The translations under genes and the position numbers were made by a program. From Pseudomonas sp. Tri1 (GTDB lineage Bacteria; Pseudomonadota; Gammaproteobacteria; Pseudomonadales; Pseudomonadaceae): 64,000 nt of DNA. The stretch spans positions 2,588,001 to 2,652,000 of the forward strand of contig NZ_CP072913.1 in the NCBI RefSeq assembly GCF_017968885.1, given 5' to 3'. Below the pieces are notes generated by a model. It saw only the letters and a list, made by a program, of their open reading frames with translations, was not told the origin of the DNA and made no database searches. Below are positions 53,323 to 62,385 of the stretch, piece by piece. The number at the start of each line of letters is the position of its first letter. The stretch's first letter is position 1.

Positions 53323-55608
53323 ATGATCTCCACCTCCGTTCGCTTGCATGGCTGGTTGCGCCTGCAACGTGAAGGCATGGCCCTGGCGGCTTGCGCCGAT
53401 GCCCTGTGCCGGGCCTTGCAGGATTGCGTGCAAATCCGTCGGGCGGTCTACCTGAGCTGGCATGCGCCAAGTGGCATCTATCGGCATGAGGGCCGTGCCC
53501 GGCATTTGCCGCCAGGGTTTGGTGATGCGCTGCAAAGCAGTGACCGGATACTTTTCCAGCGCTTGCAGGCCGAAGAGCGGCTGGAGCTGGCACAGGTGCG
53601 TCAGCTCGATTGCTGGCTGGCCGGTCGTCTGCGCCGCGCGGCCGTCGAGCATGGCCAGGTCCTGGAGTTGGCCCTGCAGCCGGGGCAGCAAGGCTTGCTG
53701 TTGGTTGAGCTACAGCCCGATGTGGGCCAGGATTGGTTGGTGGCGGTACACCAGTTGCTGAATCTGCTGCTGGCCAGTGTCGGCGGCCAGTTGCGCGACT
53801 CGCCGCTGCTCGGCCATGACCCGCAGCCAAGTGCGTTGCTTGATTCGCGAGGCCGACCGCTGGAGCTCAACGAGGCGCTGCTGGCGTTGCTCGAGCAACT
53901 GTCGTTGGTCGATGCCTTGAGTCTGTTGCCGGTCAGCCACGCGCACCTGGTACAGGCCTGTCTGACCCAGCAGCGAGCCATCGAGAACGTGGAGGTGCAG
54001 GTCGCCGAGCAGATTCTGGTCTGGACGTTCATTCCCGACCCCAAGGCCAATCGCGTGCTGGCCCGCTGTCGCCAGGCCACCGCGCAGATTCTCGCCGAGC
54101 GCGAGTCAGCCAAGGCGCGGCGCTTGTACCGGCTGATCACCGAAAACACCACCGACCTGATTTCCCGCCATACCCCGGACGGCTGTTTCCTCGATGCGTC
54201 ACTGGCTTCTTGGACCCTGCTCGGCTATTGGCCGCAGGAGCTACATGGGCGCCAAGCTCGCAGCCTGTTCCATCGGCAGGACCAGGCCGACCTGATGCAG
54301 CGCACCCGTGATGCCCTGGAGCAGGACGGCTACCACACCATGACCTACCGCATTCGCCATCGCGACGGCCATTACTTGTGGTTCGAGACCGCGTGCCGTG
54401 CCATTCGCGAGACCTACACCGGTGCGGTGGTTGAAGTGGTCAGCGTGTCCCGGGACATCACCGCCCGGGTCCAGGCCGAAGAAAACAAGCGCAGGCTGGC
54501 GGAGGTGGTAGAGGCCAACACCGACCCGGTGCTGTTCATCCAGCCCGATGGCGCGGTGACCTACCTCAACCCGGCGGCGCGCCGCACCCTCGGCCTGGAT
54601 GCGCAACAGAGCCTGCCGACGCTGGATGCCTTTCTCAGCGCCGAGGTGCTGGCCAGCCTGGAACAGGAGGGTTGGGATTATGCTGAGCGCAGCGGTCGCT
54701 GGAGCATCGAGGCGCGCCTGCAACCGCCGGCCGGTGGTGCTTCGGTGCCGGTGTCGCTGATGCTTCTGGCCCATCGAGCGGCCAGTGGCGAGCGTTTCTA
54801 TTCGCTGGTGGCCCACGATCAGTCCGAACGCGAGTTGCGTGAAGCCCAGCAGCGTCATCATCAGGACGAACTGGCCCACACGGCACGCCTGGTGACCCTC
54901 GGTGAGCTGGCCTCGGGCATTGCCCATGAGATGAATCAGCCACTGGCGGCGGTGGTCAATTACGCCAACGCCAGCCAACGCTATTTGCAGGCCCTGGGCA
55001 GTCAATCCGAGGCCGCCGAGAAGGTGGCCCAAGGGCTGGAGCGGATCGCCGTGCACGCCAATCACGCGTCGGAGGTGATCAAGCGTCTGCGCGCCTTCCT
55101 GCGTAAAGGCCGCCGCCGCATGGAGGCCTTGGACCTCAGTGACGTGGCCCGGGCAACCACGCGCCTGTGCCTCTGGGAAGCAAGCAGTTGCCAGGTGGAG
55201 ATCGTGGAGCGGTTGCCGGATAATCCGCCGCTGGTTTACGCCGACCGGGTGCTGCTGGAGCAGGTGCTGCTCAACCTGTTGCGCAACGCCATCGAGGCCA
55301 ATCGCGAAGCCCATCCTGGCCAACCGTCGCAGATTGTCCTGGCGGTCGAACCGGGGAACGACGGTGGGGTGCAGGTCAGCGTCAGCGACCAGGGGCACGG
55401 CGTGCCGATGGCGCAGCTGGAGCAGATTTTCACCCCGTTCTATTCCAGCAAGGTCAACGGCCTGGGGTTGGGGCTGTCCATGAGTCGCAGCATCATCGAA
55501 GGTTTTGGTGGCGAGTTGCAGGCTCGGCCCTTGGCCGTGGGCTTGCAGATGCGCTGCAACTTGCCGGCCCCGGCCCTGGCCGGCTTGGCCCGACAACACG
55601 AGGAGTAA
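53323..55608 (+). CDS. PAS-domain sensor histidine kinase (FixL/DctB-like)
   Basis: A 761-residue kinase without membrane segments. The N-terminal 250 residues resemble a GAF or degenerate PAS region. Two PAS domains follow (LITENTTDLISRHTPDGCFL with a PAC tail HRDGHYLWFETACRAI, and VVEANTDPVLFIQPDGAVTY). The transmitter has HEMNQPLAAVVNYANASQRY with His535, VLLNLLRNAIEANRE, DQGHGVP and NGLGLGLSMSRSIIEGFG. The start at 53323 has CAGG upstream. It is followed after four bases by the FixJ-type regulator. With acyl-CoA enzymes on both sides it probably senses a fatty-acid-related or redox signal (inference). Confidence 0.9.
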   Translation: MISTSVRLHGWLRLQREGMALAACADALCRALQDCVQIRRAVYLSWHAPSGIYRHEGRARHLPPGFGDALQSSDRILFQRLQAEERLELAQVRQLDCWLAGRLRRAAVEHGQVLELALQPGQQGLLLVELQPDVGQDWLVAVHQLLNLLLASVGGQLRDSPLLGHDPQPSALLDSRGRPLELNEALLALLEQLSLVDALSLLPVSHAHLVQACLTQQRAIENVEVQVAEQILVWTFIPDPKANRVLARCRQATAQILAERESAKARRLYRLITENTTDLISRHTPDGCFLDASLASWTLLGYWPQELHGRQARSLFHRQDQADLMQRTRDALEQDGYHTMTYRIRHRDGHYLWFETACRAIRETYTGAVVEVVSVSRDITARVQAEENKRRLAEVVEANTDPVLFIQPDGAVTYLNPAARRTLGLDAQQSLPTLDAFLSAEVLASLEQEGWDYAERSGRWSIEARLQPPAGGASVPVSLMLLAHRAASGERFYSLVAHDQSERELREAQQRHHQDELAHTARLVTLGELASGIAHEMNQPLAAVVNYANASQRYLQALGSQSEAAEKVAQGLERIAVHANHASEVIKRLRAFLRKGRRRMEALDLSDVARATTRLCLWEASSCQVEIVERLPDNPPLVYADRVLLEQVLLNLLRNAIEANREAHPGQPSQIVLAVEPGNDGGVQVSVSDQGHGVPMAQLEQIFTPFYSSKVNGLGLGLSMSRSIIEGFGGELQARPLAVGLQMRCNLPAPALAGLARQHEE

Positions 55609-55612
55609 GGCA

Positions 55613-56247
55613 ATGGTGGGTGTGGCGGAACAGGTGGTGTATGTGGTCGACGATGACCAAGGCATGCTCGACTCGACGGTCTGGCTGCTGGAGTCCGTGG
55701 GCCTCAAGGCCCTCTCGTTCACCAGTGGCCGGGAGTTTCTCGAGGCTTGCGACAACCGGCTCAATGGCTGCGTGCTGCTGGATGTGCGCATGCCAGGCAT
55801 GGGGGGCTCAACGTGCAGGAAGAGATGCGCAACCGCGGGCTGCGTCTGCCGGTGATCTTCGTCAGTGGGCATGCCGATGTGCCGATTGTGGTGCGGGCGT
55901 TCAAGGCTGGAGCCCATGATTTCATCGAAAAGCCTTACAACGAACAACTGCTGCTCGACAGTGTGCAACAGGCCTTGAGCCTGGCCGACGACAGCCAGAC
56001 CGCCAGCGCCGGCCAGGCGCGGGTGCAGGCGCGGCTACAGAGCCTGACCCCGAGGGAAAATGACGTGTTGCTGCCTCTGGTCAGGGGTTATACCAACCGG
56101 GAAATCGCCGAGCAGCTTGGGGTCAACGTCAGGACCATCGACCTCTATCGTTCCCGGGTCATGAAGCGCATGGGCGCCGAGAGCCTGCCGGAGCTGGTGG
56201 GCATGGCGATTGTCGCGGGCCTGGTAGATCCATTGCAGTTGCGCTGA
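55613..56247 (+). pseudogene. FixJ/NarL-type response regulator, frameshifted in the receiver
   Basis: The gene starts at 55613 (AGGAG upstream): VVYVVDDDQGMLDSTVWLLE with Asp57 in CVLLDVRMPGMGG. In the frame without interruption the sequence then becomes unlike the family and stops at 55855. In another frame it resumes at once as LNVQEEMRNRGLRLPVIFVS, GHADVPIVVRAFKAGAHDFI, KPYNEQLL and a complete LuxR HTH (SLTPRENDVLLPLVRGYTNR, then EIAEQLGVNVRTIDLYRSRV), ending at 56247. One extra G in the G6 run at 55801-55806 restores a 211-residue protein. It is the cognate partner of the PAS kinase, if the frameshift is a sequencing error. Confidence 0.85.
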
Positions 56248-56256
56248 GGGTTTGGC

Positions 56257-56877
56257 TCAGGCCGCAGTGACTCGCAATGTCGGTTCGGAGCCGACCTTGG
56301 GCGCCAACACCCGTTCTATGGCACCCGTGAGCAGGTTCTCCAGCAATTCATCGTGCTCGTGCTGCTCCAGGGACTGGTGCGCCAGCCAACTGGGCGCGCT
56401 GTTGAGCAAGGTGGCAATGGCGTGGCCGGCTGCGGCTATTACCCTGGAGGGGAGGCGCCGGGGAGCGCCCAGCATCAGCAACAGCCGCTGTTCGTATTGC
56501 TGGCGCAGATGCTCTACTCGCTGTTGCTGATCGACGTTGAGGCACCCGCTGTCGCGCTCCACCAGGCGAAAATGCCAGGGCATCTCTCGGTGCAGCTTGA
56601 GGTGGGCGCGGATCAACCGTTGCAGGTTGCCGCGCTTGTCCCGGGGCAGCTGTTCAATGCGCCCGAGCGTGGCCAGCAATTCTTCGAAAAACTCCTCGAT
56701 CAGGTCGGCCAGCAGGTGCTGCTTGCTCGGGTAATGGTGATACAGCGAGCCGGGCGTCAGCCCCAGGTGGGTCGCCAGCTCGCGCATGCCGACCTGGCCG
56801 AAGCCCTTGCTGGCGAACAGCTCAAGGGCTTTGTCCCGGCTCTCGGCGAAGCGCGAGCAACGCTCAGCCATAGGCAT
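56257..56877 (-). CDS. TetR-family transcriptional regulator
   Basis: A 206-residue TetR regulator. The HTH is ALELFASKGFGQVGMRELAT, then HLGLTPGSLYHHYPSKQHLL, and the C-terminal ligand domain is variable. ATG 56877 overlaps the upstream dehydrogenase gene by 14 bases, so it is co-transcribed with it; ATG 56871 is an alternative. By context it may respond to acyl-CoA and control fatty-acid or acyl-CoA genes in this block. Confidence 0.93.
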   Translation of the reverse strand: MPMAERCSRFAESRDKALELFASKGFGQVGMRELATHLGLTPGSLYHHYPSKQHLLADLIEEFFEELLATLGRIEQLPRDKRGNLQRLIRAHLKLHREMPWHFRLVERDSGCLNVDQQQRVEHLRQQYEQRLLLMLGAPRRLPSRVIAAAGHAIATLLNSAPSWLAHQSLEQHEHDELLENLLTGAIERVLAPKVGSEPTLRVTAA

Positions 56878-57715
56878 GGAAACCCCGCCCGGACTTGCGC
56901 CCCAGGTAGCCGGCGGCGACCATTTCCTTGAGCAATGGCGCAGGGCGATATTTGCTGTCGTTGAAACCTTCGTAGAACGCCTCCAGGATCGCCAGCAAGG
57001 TGTCCAGGCCGATCAGGTCGGCCAGGGCCAGCGGCCCGATGGGTTGGTTGCAGCCCAGGCGCATGCCCGCGTCGATATCTTCGGCGCTGGCCAGGCCTTC
57101 CTGGAAGACCAGGATGGCTTCGTTGATCATCGGCACCAGGATCCGGTTGACCACGAAGCCCGGGCGGTTGCCGGCGGTGATCGCGGTCTTGCCCAGCCGC
57201 CGGGCCATTTCCAGGGCCAGGGCGTGGGTCGCGTCGTGGGTCTGCAGGCCACGAATCACCTCGATCAAGCCCATCACCGGCACCGGGTTGAAGAAGTGCA
57301 GGCCGATAAAGCGCTCTGGATGACTGACGCCGGCGGCCAGTTGTGTGATCGAGAGGGAGGAGGTGTTGGAGGCGATCACGCAGTCGTTGTCGACCTCAGT
57401 GGCAACCTGTTGCAGCAGTCGCAGTTTCAGCTCAAGGTTCTCGGTGGCGGCCTCGATCACCAGTTGGGCACCGGCCAGGCTGGCGTAATCGGTGCTGGTG
57501 CGGATCTTGTCCAGGGCGAGTTGTTTCTGCGCTTCGCTCAGGGTCTGCTTGGCGATTTGTCGATCGAGGTTCTTGGCGACGGTGACCAGGGCTTTTTCCA
57601 GGGCAGTGGAGGAGATGTCCAGCAAGGTCACTTCGAAACCGGCCAGGGCGCAGACCTGTGCAATGCCGTTGCCCATGGTGCCGGCGCCGATCACGCCGAT
57701 AGTGTGCAGATGCAT
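56864..57715 (-). CDS. 3-hydroxyacyl-CoA (3-hydroxybutyryl-CoA) dehydrogenase
   Basis: A 283-residue single-domain dehydrogenase. The NAD motif is GVIGAGTMGNGIAQVCALAG. Blocks are VIASNTSSLSITQLAAGVSH, FIGLHFFNPVPVMGLIEVI (with the catalytic His), NRPGFVVNRILVPMINEAIL and CNQPIGPLALADLIGLDTLL, as in PaaH and HbdA. It oxidises 3-hydroxyacyl-CoA to 3-ketoacyl-CoA, the step after hydration of the enoyl-CoA made by the dehydrogenase nearby. The start at 57715 has AAGGAAAA upstream. It leads the transcript with tetR and is divergent from the AraC gene. Confidence 0.95.
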   Translation of the reverse strand: MHLHTIGVIGAGTMGNGIAQVCALAGFEVTLLDISSTALEKALVTVAKNLDRQIAKQTLSEAQKQLALDKIRTSTDYASLAGAQLVIEAATENLELKLRLLQQVATEVDNDCVIASNTSSLSITQLAAGVSHPERFIGLHFFNPVPVMGLIEVIRGLQTHDATHALALEMARRLGKTAITAGNRPGFVVNRILVPMINEAILVFQEGLASAEDIDAGMRLGCNQPIGPLALADLIGLDTLLAILEAFYEGFNDSKYRPAPLLKEMVAAGYLGRKSGRGFHAYG

Positions 57716-57920
57716 GTGGATTGTTTTCCTTATCAAGTGCACTCCAGCGTGCGGCCACTGGCCTGCCCCTGGACGCGGTCTGCTGGAGGGGCTCGACAGA
57801 TGCCGCGCCGTGCCCCCTTAATGCCGCCAGTCTAGAGGTCGCCGTTGGGTGGGCCTATGCCAAAACTGTTCAGCGATGCTGGCGTTTTTTGCCATTGAGG
57901 AAGTGGGAGAAACTGGGTTT

Positions 57921-58934
57921 ATGCGGGAAAAGGATTCGGTCGCGGTCTACTTCGTGCACACCATGATCCATGCACTGCGGGACCAGCCCCAACGGCTGGC
58001 GGCGATATTGGCCGAGGCTGGTATCGACCCGGCGTTGCTGGGGCAGCCTGAGGCCCGCGTTCCAGCGAGCGCCTTTGCCGCTTTGTGGCTGATCCAGATT
58101 CGCGAACTACAGGATGAGTTCTTCCAGTTGGACTCCCACGGCATGCCGGTCGGCAGTTTTGCCCTGATTTGCCGGGGGCTGATTCAAGAGCCCGACCTGG
58201 GCAAGGCTTTGCGTCAGTGCCTGGGCAACTTCGGGTTGTTCCTGCGGGATTTTCGCGGCAGCCTCAGCGTGCGTGGCAAGCGGGCGGTGATCAGTCTGCA
58301 GACGTACTCGGCGGATCCGGATGCCTGCCGTTTTGGTGAGGAAACGTTCCTTGTGCTGATGATCAGCTTGCTGTGCTGGCTGGGCGGGCGGCGTATTCCT
58401 ATCGATCGCGCGGACTTTCGTCAGTCGCGCCTGTCCCTCAGTGACGACGCGTTGCTCTGGGGGCCCAACCTGAGTTTTGGCGCCGAGCACACGGAAATCG
58501 AATTTGCCAGTCGCTACCTGCGCTTGCCAGTCGTCCAGGACCTGGCCTCCCTCAAGGTATTCCTGCGCAGTGCGCCCCAGTGGCTGGTGATCCGTTTTCG
58601 CAACCAGCATGGCCTGGCAACCCGCCTTCATCAATGCCTGCGCCGCAGTCATTACAGCCAGTGGCCCACTCTGGAAGCCTTTGCCAGTGAACTGCGGATG
58701 AGCCCCAGCACCTTGCGCCGACGTTTGGAGCGCGAGGGTTGTTCGTTCCAGGAAATCAAGGACGAGGTCCGCCGTGGGCTGGCCGTCGAGTTGCTGCGCC
58801 AGACCGACCGCAGCATCAGTGACATTGCCGAGCAGACCGGCTTTCAGGAACCCAGCGCCTTCCATCGTGCCTTCAAGAAATGGACCGGCGAAAGCCCCGG
58901 TCGCTACCGTGCACGCTTCCAGTCTGTTGGGTAG
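57921..58934 (+). CDS. AraC-family regulator (OruR/ArgR-like architecture)
   Basis: A 337-residue regulator with a long N-terminal arabinose-binding-type domain of about 240 residues (LAAILAEAGIDPALLGQPEA, then GSFALICRGLIQEPDLGKAL) and a C-terminal double HTH (ASELRMSPSTLRRRLEREGC, then SISDIAEQTGFQEPSAFHRA). The start at 57921 has GGGAG upstream; ATG 57849 and 57876 are in frame but less likely. It is divergent from the hydroxyacyl-CoA dehydrogenase gene and is a likely controller of it, possibly of the whole acyl-CoA block. Confidence 0.9.
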   Translation: MREKDSVAVYFVHTMIHALRDQPQRLAAILAEAGIDPALLGQPEARVPASAFAALWLIQIRELQDEFFQLDSHGMPVGSFALICRGLIQEPDLGKALRQCLGNFGLFLRDFRGSLSVRGKRAVISLQTYSADPDACRFGEETFLVLMISLLCWLGGRRIPIDRADFRQSRLSLSDDALLWGPNLSFGAEHTEIEFASRYLRLPVVQDLASLKVFLRSAPQWLVIRFRNQHGLATRLHQCLRRSHYSQWPTLEAFASELRMSPSTLRRRLEREGCSFQEIKDEVRRGLAVELLRQTDRSISDIAEQTGFQEPSAFHRAFKKWTGESPGRYRARFQSVG

Positions 58935-58960
58935 CAGTTCATGTCGACCTGGCGGAGGCT

Positions 58961-59745
58961 TTACTTGGCCGCCCTTGGAAAACCATGCCGGCTGGCAGCC
59001 CCAATCACTGTTAACGTGACAAGCAGAAGAACGATCAGGGCAGGGGCAAACGCAGTGACACCCAGGTGGTCCAGTAGCACGCCTCCGACAATTCCTCCAC
59101 TGGCAATGGCCACGTTCCAGGCCGTGACCAACATGGACTGGGCGACATCCGCTGCGTCTGCGGCCGTGTTGGCAATGGCCGTCTGGAATAGCGTCCCTGC
59201 ACCTCCGAAAGCGACTCCCCAGGCGCCCATCGCGATATAGACCGCAACCAGACTATCGCTCATTAACCACAGAGTCAGCACCACTAACAGCACAGGACGC
59301 ACGCCCGCCAGCGTGAAAACGTGACTCAAGGAAAAGCGTTTATTAGCTACTTGCCCAGGAAAGTCAGGCACCCTCAGGCGCACCCAGACCATCAAGGCGA
59401 TTGCGAACAGGCTCATGATCGCGAAGCTCATGCGCCAACCGATCAGGTTGCTGAGCAGGGTGCCGGCGGGTACGCCCAGGGATAACGCCAGCGGCGCGCC
59501 AACCATGGCAATCGCGATGGCTCGACCTTTTTGGCGTTCCGGCACCATGCGAGCGGCATAGCCTGCCAACAATGCCCAAAGCAACCCGGCTGAAACGCCG
59601 CCCAACAAGCGGGCGATGATCGTCAAGCTGTAGCTGGTCGAGAGTGTCGTGACCATGTTGGCAACGGCGAAGCCGGCGATCGCGAACAGCAAAAGCGATC
59701 GTCGCCGTACGCCTTGCGTGGCTGCCGTCCACCTTCCGCATGCTA
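58961..59745 (-). pseudogene. MFS transporter lacking its N-terminus
   Basis: The frame is open from a stop at 58961 back to about 59745. The sequence is that of an AraJ/YdhP-like major facilitator: GVRRRSLLLFAIAGFAVANM, IARLLGGVSAGLLWALLAGY, MVPERQKGRAIAIAMVGAPL, and the later helices to VTLTVIGAASRHGF. Only the first helix or two and the start are missing; the residues before GVRRRS (ACGRWTAATQ) belong to the helix 2-3 loop. Immediately beyond lies the tail of a LysR gene on the other strand, so a deletion has removed the original promoter. A TTG at 59692 would give 243 residues, an unlikely functional start. Confidence 0.75.
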
Positions 59746-59823
59746 TGGCCTTCCAGCAAACATCTAGCGCCGAAGTTGCGGGTGTTCATTGATTTCATCA
59801 ACGCTGAGTTGTTCAAACGCTGA
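59720..59823 (+). pseudogene. C-terminal tail of a deleted LysR-family regulator
   Basis: The plus strand up to the TGA at 59821-59823 encodes MLWPSSKHLAPKLRVFIDF followed by INAELFKR, a standard LysR C-terminus. Nothing of the DNA-binding domain remains. It overlaps the junction with the truncated MFS gene. The ancestral state was probably a divergent LysR-MFS pair. Confidence 0.75.
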
Positions 59824-59864
59824 GGTTGATTCCTGGCTGGATCAATCGTTCGGTGTCCCGCTTG

Positions 59865-60113
59865 CTAAGGCGCTGTCTTGGCGCCAGTGGAGACCAAACT
59901 ACCGTAATCTTCCTCGCCCACGCGGCGCGCCTCGGTAGGTAGCCACAAACGCTCGCTGCGGCATTTGAATTTAATGCCTTTGCGTGGCGTCATGCCCCTG
60001 GCTGTCTCCATGCATATTGCCTTGGAGGCGTAAGTCGGCCCTGGCCTTCGTTCCTCAACACAGCCTTCGATGCCACTGCAAATGGCCATAACCATAAAGT
60101 AAACAGTCATCAT
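59865..60113 (-). CDS. Small Cys-containing, probably exported protein
   Basis: An 82-residue frame. It starts MMTVYFMVMAICSGIEGCVE, a short hydrophobic stretch that could be a weak signal, followed by ASKAICMETARGMTPRKGIK and a Cys near FKCRS. This spacing of three or four Cys resembles small secreted Pseudomonas proteins of unknown function that I recall only loosely. GGGGAG lies 11 bases upstream of ATG 60113. The start may also be 60110. Confidence 0.5.
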   Translation of the reverse strand: MMTVYFMVMAICSGIEGCVEERRPGPTYASKAICMETARGMTPRKGIKFKCRSERLWLPTEARRVGEEDYGSLVSTGAKTAP

Positions 60114-60485
60114 CCTGGTGCTGCTCCCCTCGAGCGATGCGATTAGTACATCCTGCGTGGGCCCTGGTTGGGGGTACTTCAACGCGCAGTGGTCGAGCGA
60201 ATGATGAGCCTGAGTTCTGAGCTCCAGCAATGGCATATTGATGCCGATCGTCGGAAAAATGTCACTTTTTCGGGATTTTTTTATTTCGGCGAAATCGGCG
60301 CCATTATGTTGGCGTTTTCTGGTGGCGAACTGGTTTTTACCTATGAGAATGACCGCTGTGGCGACGTGCAGGATGGTGCGTCATCGCATGCTTGCAGCCG
60401 CTGGGTCATGGGCGCCATTTGCCGATAGATCACGCCATGACATGGGCTTCTGACCGGGCATCTGAAGGGATTGCCCGGGCTGCAT
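60114..60485. other. Intergenic region between the small Cys protein and the subtilase gene
   Basis: No gene recognised in about 370 bases. An 86-codon plus-strand frame (60168-60428) has no family pattern. An AT-rich stretch lies near 60255-60300 (seven T). CCGGGCA and TGCCCGG (60454-60460 and 60472-60478) form a seven-pair stem just past the subtilase stop, with no T-run on the minus strand; it may still stabilise the 3' end. Confidence 0.4.
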
Positions 60486-62252
60486 TCAGCGCACGCGTTT
60501 GCGGCTCTGCTGCGCCAGATCCAGCGCCTTGTGCATGTCCAGCCGCGCCGAACGGCCCACGTCCTTGTCGTTGAGCTGATAGCGGCGTTCCGACGGCAGG
60601 ATCGGTGCGGTGAGATCCTGCGCATCGGTCTGTTCGAAGTCGTGATTGTCGCCGATGGTCATCGCGCTGCGGCGCAGCAGCATGCGCAATTGCTCGGGCT
60701 GAAGTTGCGGATTGATGGACAGCATCGCTGCGAGCAGGCCCGCAACCATGGGCGTGGCGTAGGACGTGCCGCAATGCACGGCACCGACCTGGTCGGCGTT
60801 GGTCGTCGAGGCGTGAGCGCAGGCAGCGGCGGTGATGTCAACGCGCATGTCGATGTTCGAGGAGCTGCGCTTGACCGCGTAGGCCGGGTCGTCGATGGCG
60901 ATGCCAGCGCGCTCGCTGCGTTGGTGCCCGCCGACCACCAGCAACTGCTCGGTGATGAAGGAGGAGGGCAGGCGGTATTCGTCGCTGCCCGAGAACGAAG
61001 ACCCATTGCCGGCGGAATTCACCACCACCACATCGGGATGTTCCTTGCGCAGCCAGAGGAAGAACTCCTCCAGCAGCTCTTCGTAACCGCCCATCGCGAT
61101 GCCCGAGCGCAGCAGGGAGTCCACGTCATCGCCCTTGACGTTTTTCGTGCCGACACGGTGGATGCCCCAGCTCCAGTTGAGTACGCGTACGCCGTCCTCC
61201 ACGAGGTTGACCGACGCGGCGATGTTGGCCGTGATACCGGCATCGGAATTACGTTCGACGATGATCTCGAAGCCACCGCTCGCCTTGTCCAGGCCACGGA
61301 GAAAACCGGTGTTGCCACCGTTGTTCCAGCTTGCGGCGAGGATACCGGCGACGGTCGTGCCGTGGTTGTCCGGCGTGCGCGCATCACGTGCGTAGACGCA
61401 GGTGCGCGGCACCGAGCAGGCCCCGAGGTAATCCGCGAAATCCACTGTGTCGAAATCCACATCACGCTCGATGAGGCCGATGCGCACAGGGTGCGGCTGG
61501 ATGGGCGGCTGTCGCCCAGGGATGCGCCGCTGGTAGTAGTTCACCGCGTCGAGAAAGCGGTTCGCGGCCCATTCGTCGGAGTCCTGGGCCGGTTTCTTCG
61601 AGGCTTCATGGGGCGCGGTGGCGTGCTCGTTCTCTTCTGCCGCGGATTCCTCGACCACCACGGCATCCACGCTGGTCTCGCTGCCCAGGCGAAGCACCAG
61701 CGCATCGCGCTGCTCCAAGTCCCTGGCCGGCAGGCGCAGCTGGTACACGTTCAGGGGCGCGATGCTGCCGACGACCTTCGCGCCGTACTTGCGGGCCAGG
61801 CGCTCAGCTTCCTGGCGACCATCATGACTTTCCTCGATCAACAGGCTGACCAGATCGACGTAGGTACTCAGGCCGTCCATGTTCTTCGCCACTTCGTCCG
61901 GCCCGGCGGCCAGTACGTGACTGTTGCGCAGGGTCAGCCAAACTGCATTGCTAGTGCGTGAACCGTCCTCTAGCCAGAGAGGGCCACTCTGGTAAGCGGC
62001 GCTGTCCAGACGCAACCTGAGGTTTTCGCCTTCGCGCTGGAGAGTGTCCGCGGGTATCGCCTTTGCACCCAGTTTCAGTTGCGGCGTTCCAGCACTCAGC
62101 CCGCGCACTGTCAGGCACCAGTCCTGGTGCCGGCTTTCCAGCAGGTCACCGCAGCGGTTCAGGGTTTCCAGGCGTAGCGGCTCTTGCATAGCCGCCGCAG
62201 GGTTGGCAACCAGTGTGAACAGTGTAGCGAGGGCAGCGGATCGTAAGGGCAT
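60486..62252 (-). CDS. Exported S8 (subtilisin-like) serine peptidase homologue
   Basis: A 588-residue exported protein. The signal peptide is residues 1-21 (LFTLVANPAAA, cut before MQ). An N-terminal region of about 220 residues precedes the S8 domain. The His is His297 in DNHGTTVAGILAA, the oxyanion Asn lies in VVVNSAGNGSS, and the Ser is Ser497 in HCGTSYATPMVAGLLAA. The first catalytic motif, usually V-I-D-[ST]-G, reads IGLIERDVDFDT, so the catalytic Asp position is Glu262 with Asp264 and Asp266 close by. Activity is therefore uncertain. It lies downstream of an 81-residue gene on the same strand, 133 bases apart. Confidence 0.85.
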   Translation of the reverse strand: MPLRSAALATLFTLVANPAAAMQEPLRLETLNRCGDLLESRHQDWCLTVRGLSAGTPQLKLGAKAIPADTLQREGENLRLRLDSAAYQSGPLWLEDGSRTSNAVWLTLRNSHVLAAGPDEVAKNMDGLSTYVDLVSLLIEESHDGRQEAERLARKYGAKVVGSIAPLNVYQLRLPARDLEQRDALVLRLGSETSVDAVVVEESAAEENEHATAPHEASKKPAQDSDEWAANRFLDAVNYYQRRIPGRQPPIQPHPVRIGLIERDVDFDTVDFADYLGACSVPRTCVYARDARTPDNHGTTVAGILAASWNNGGNTGFLRGLDKASGGFEIIVERNSDAGITANIAASVNLVEDGVRVLNWSWGIHRVGTKNVKGDDVDSLLRSGIAMGGYEELLEEFFLWLRKEHPDVVVVNSAGNGSSFSGSDEYRLPSSFITEQLLVVGGHQRSERAGIAIDDPAYAVKRSSSNIDMRVDITAAACAHASTTNADQVGAVHCGTSYATPMVAGLLAAMLSINPQLQPEQLRMLLRRSAMTIGDNHDFEQTDAQDLTAPILPSERRYQLNDKDVGRSARLDMHKALDLAQQSRKRVR

Positions 62253-62385
62253 GGGCGAGGTTTTTCTGCCGAGAGTCCTTCATTCCGACTGCCACATTGC
62301 TCGCTTCGTTCAGAGGGATGATCATCGCAGGCTGTCGGCGAAGCCTGGCAGGGCGGCTCGCTCCCGAAAGATTGCACGATGGACG

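Noticed and set aside
54241..55968. 575-codon minus-strand frame opposite the PAS kinase
   Set aside because: It is the antisense shadow of the kinase; the composition is His/Gln/Arg rich without motifs.
60168..60428. 86-codon plus-strand frame between the small Cys protein and the subtilase
   Set aside because: There is no family motif, and the only AT-rich part of the frame looks non-coding.
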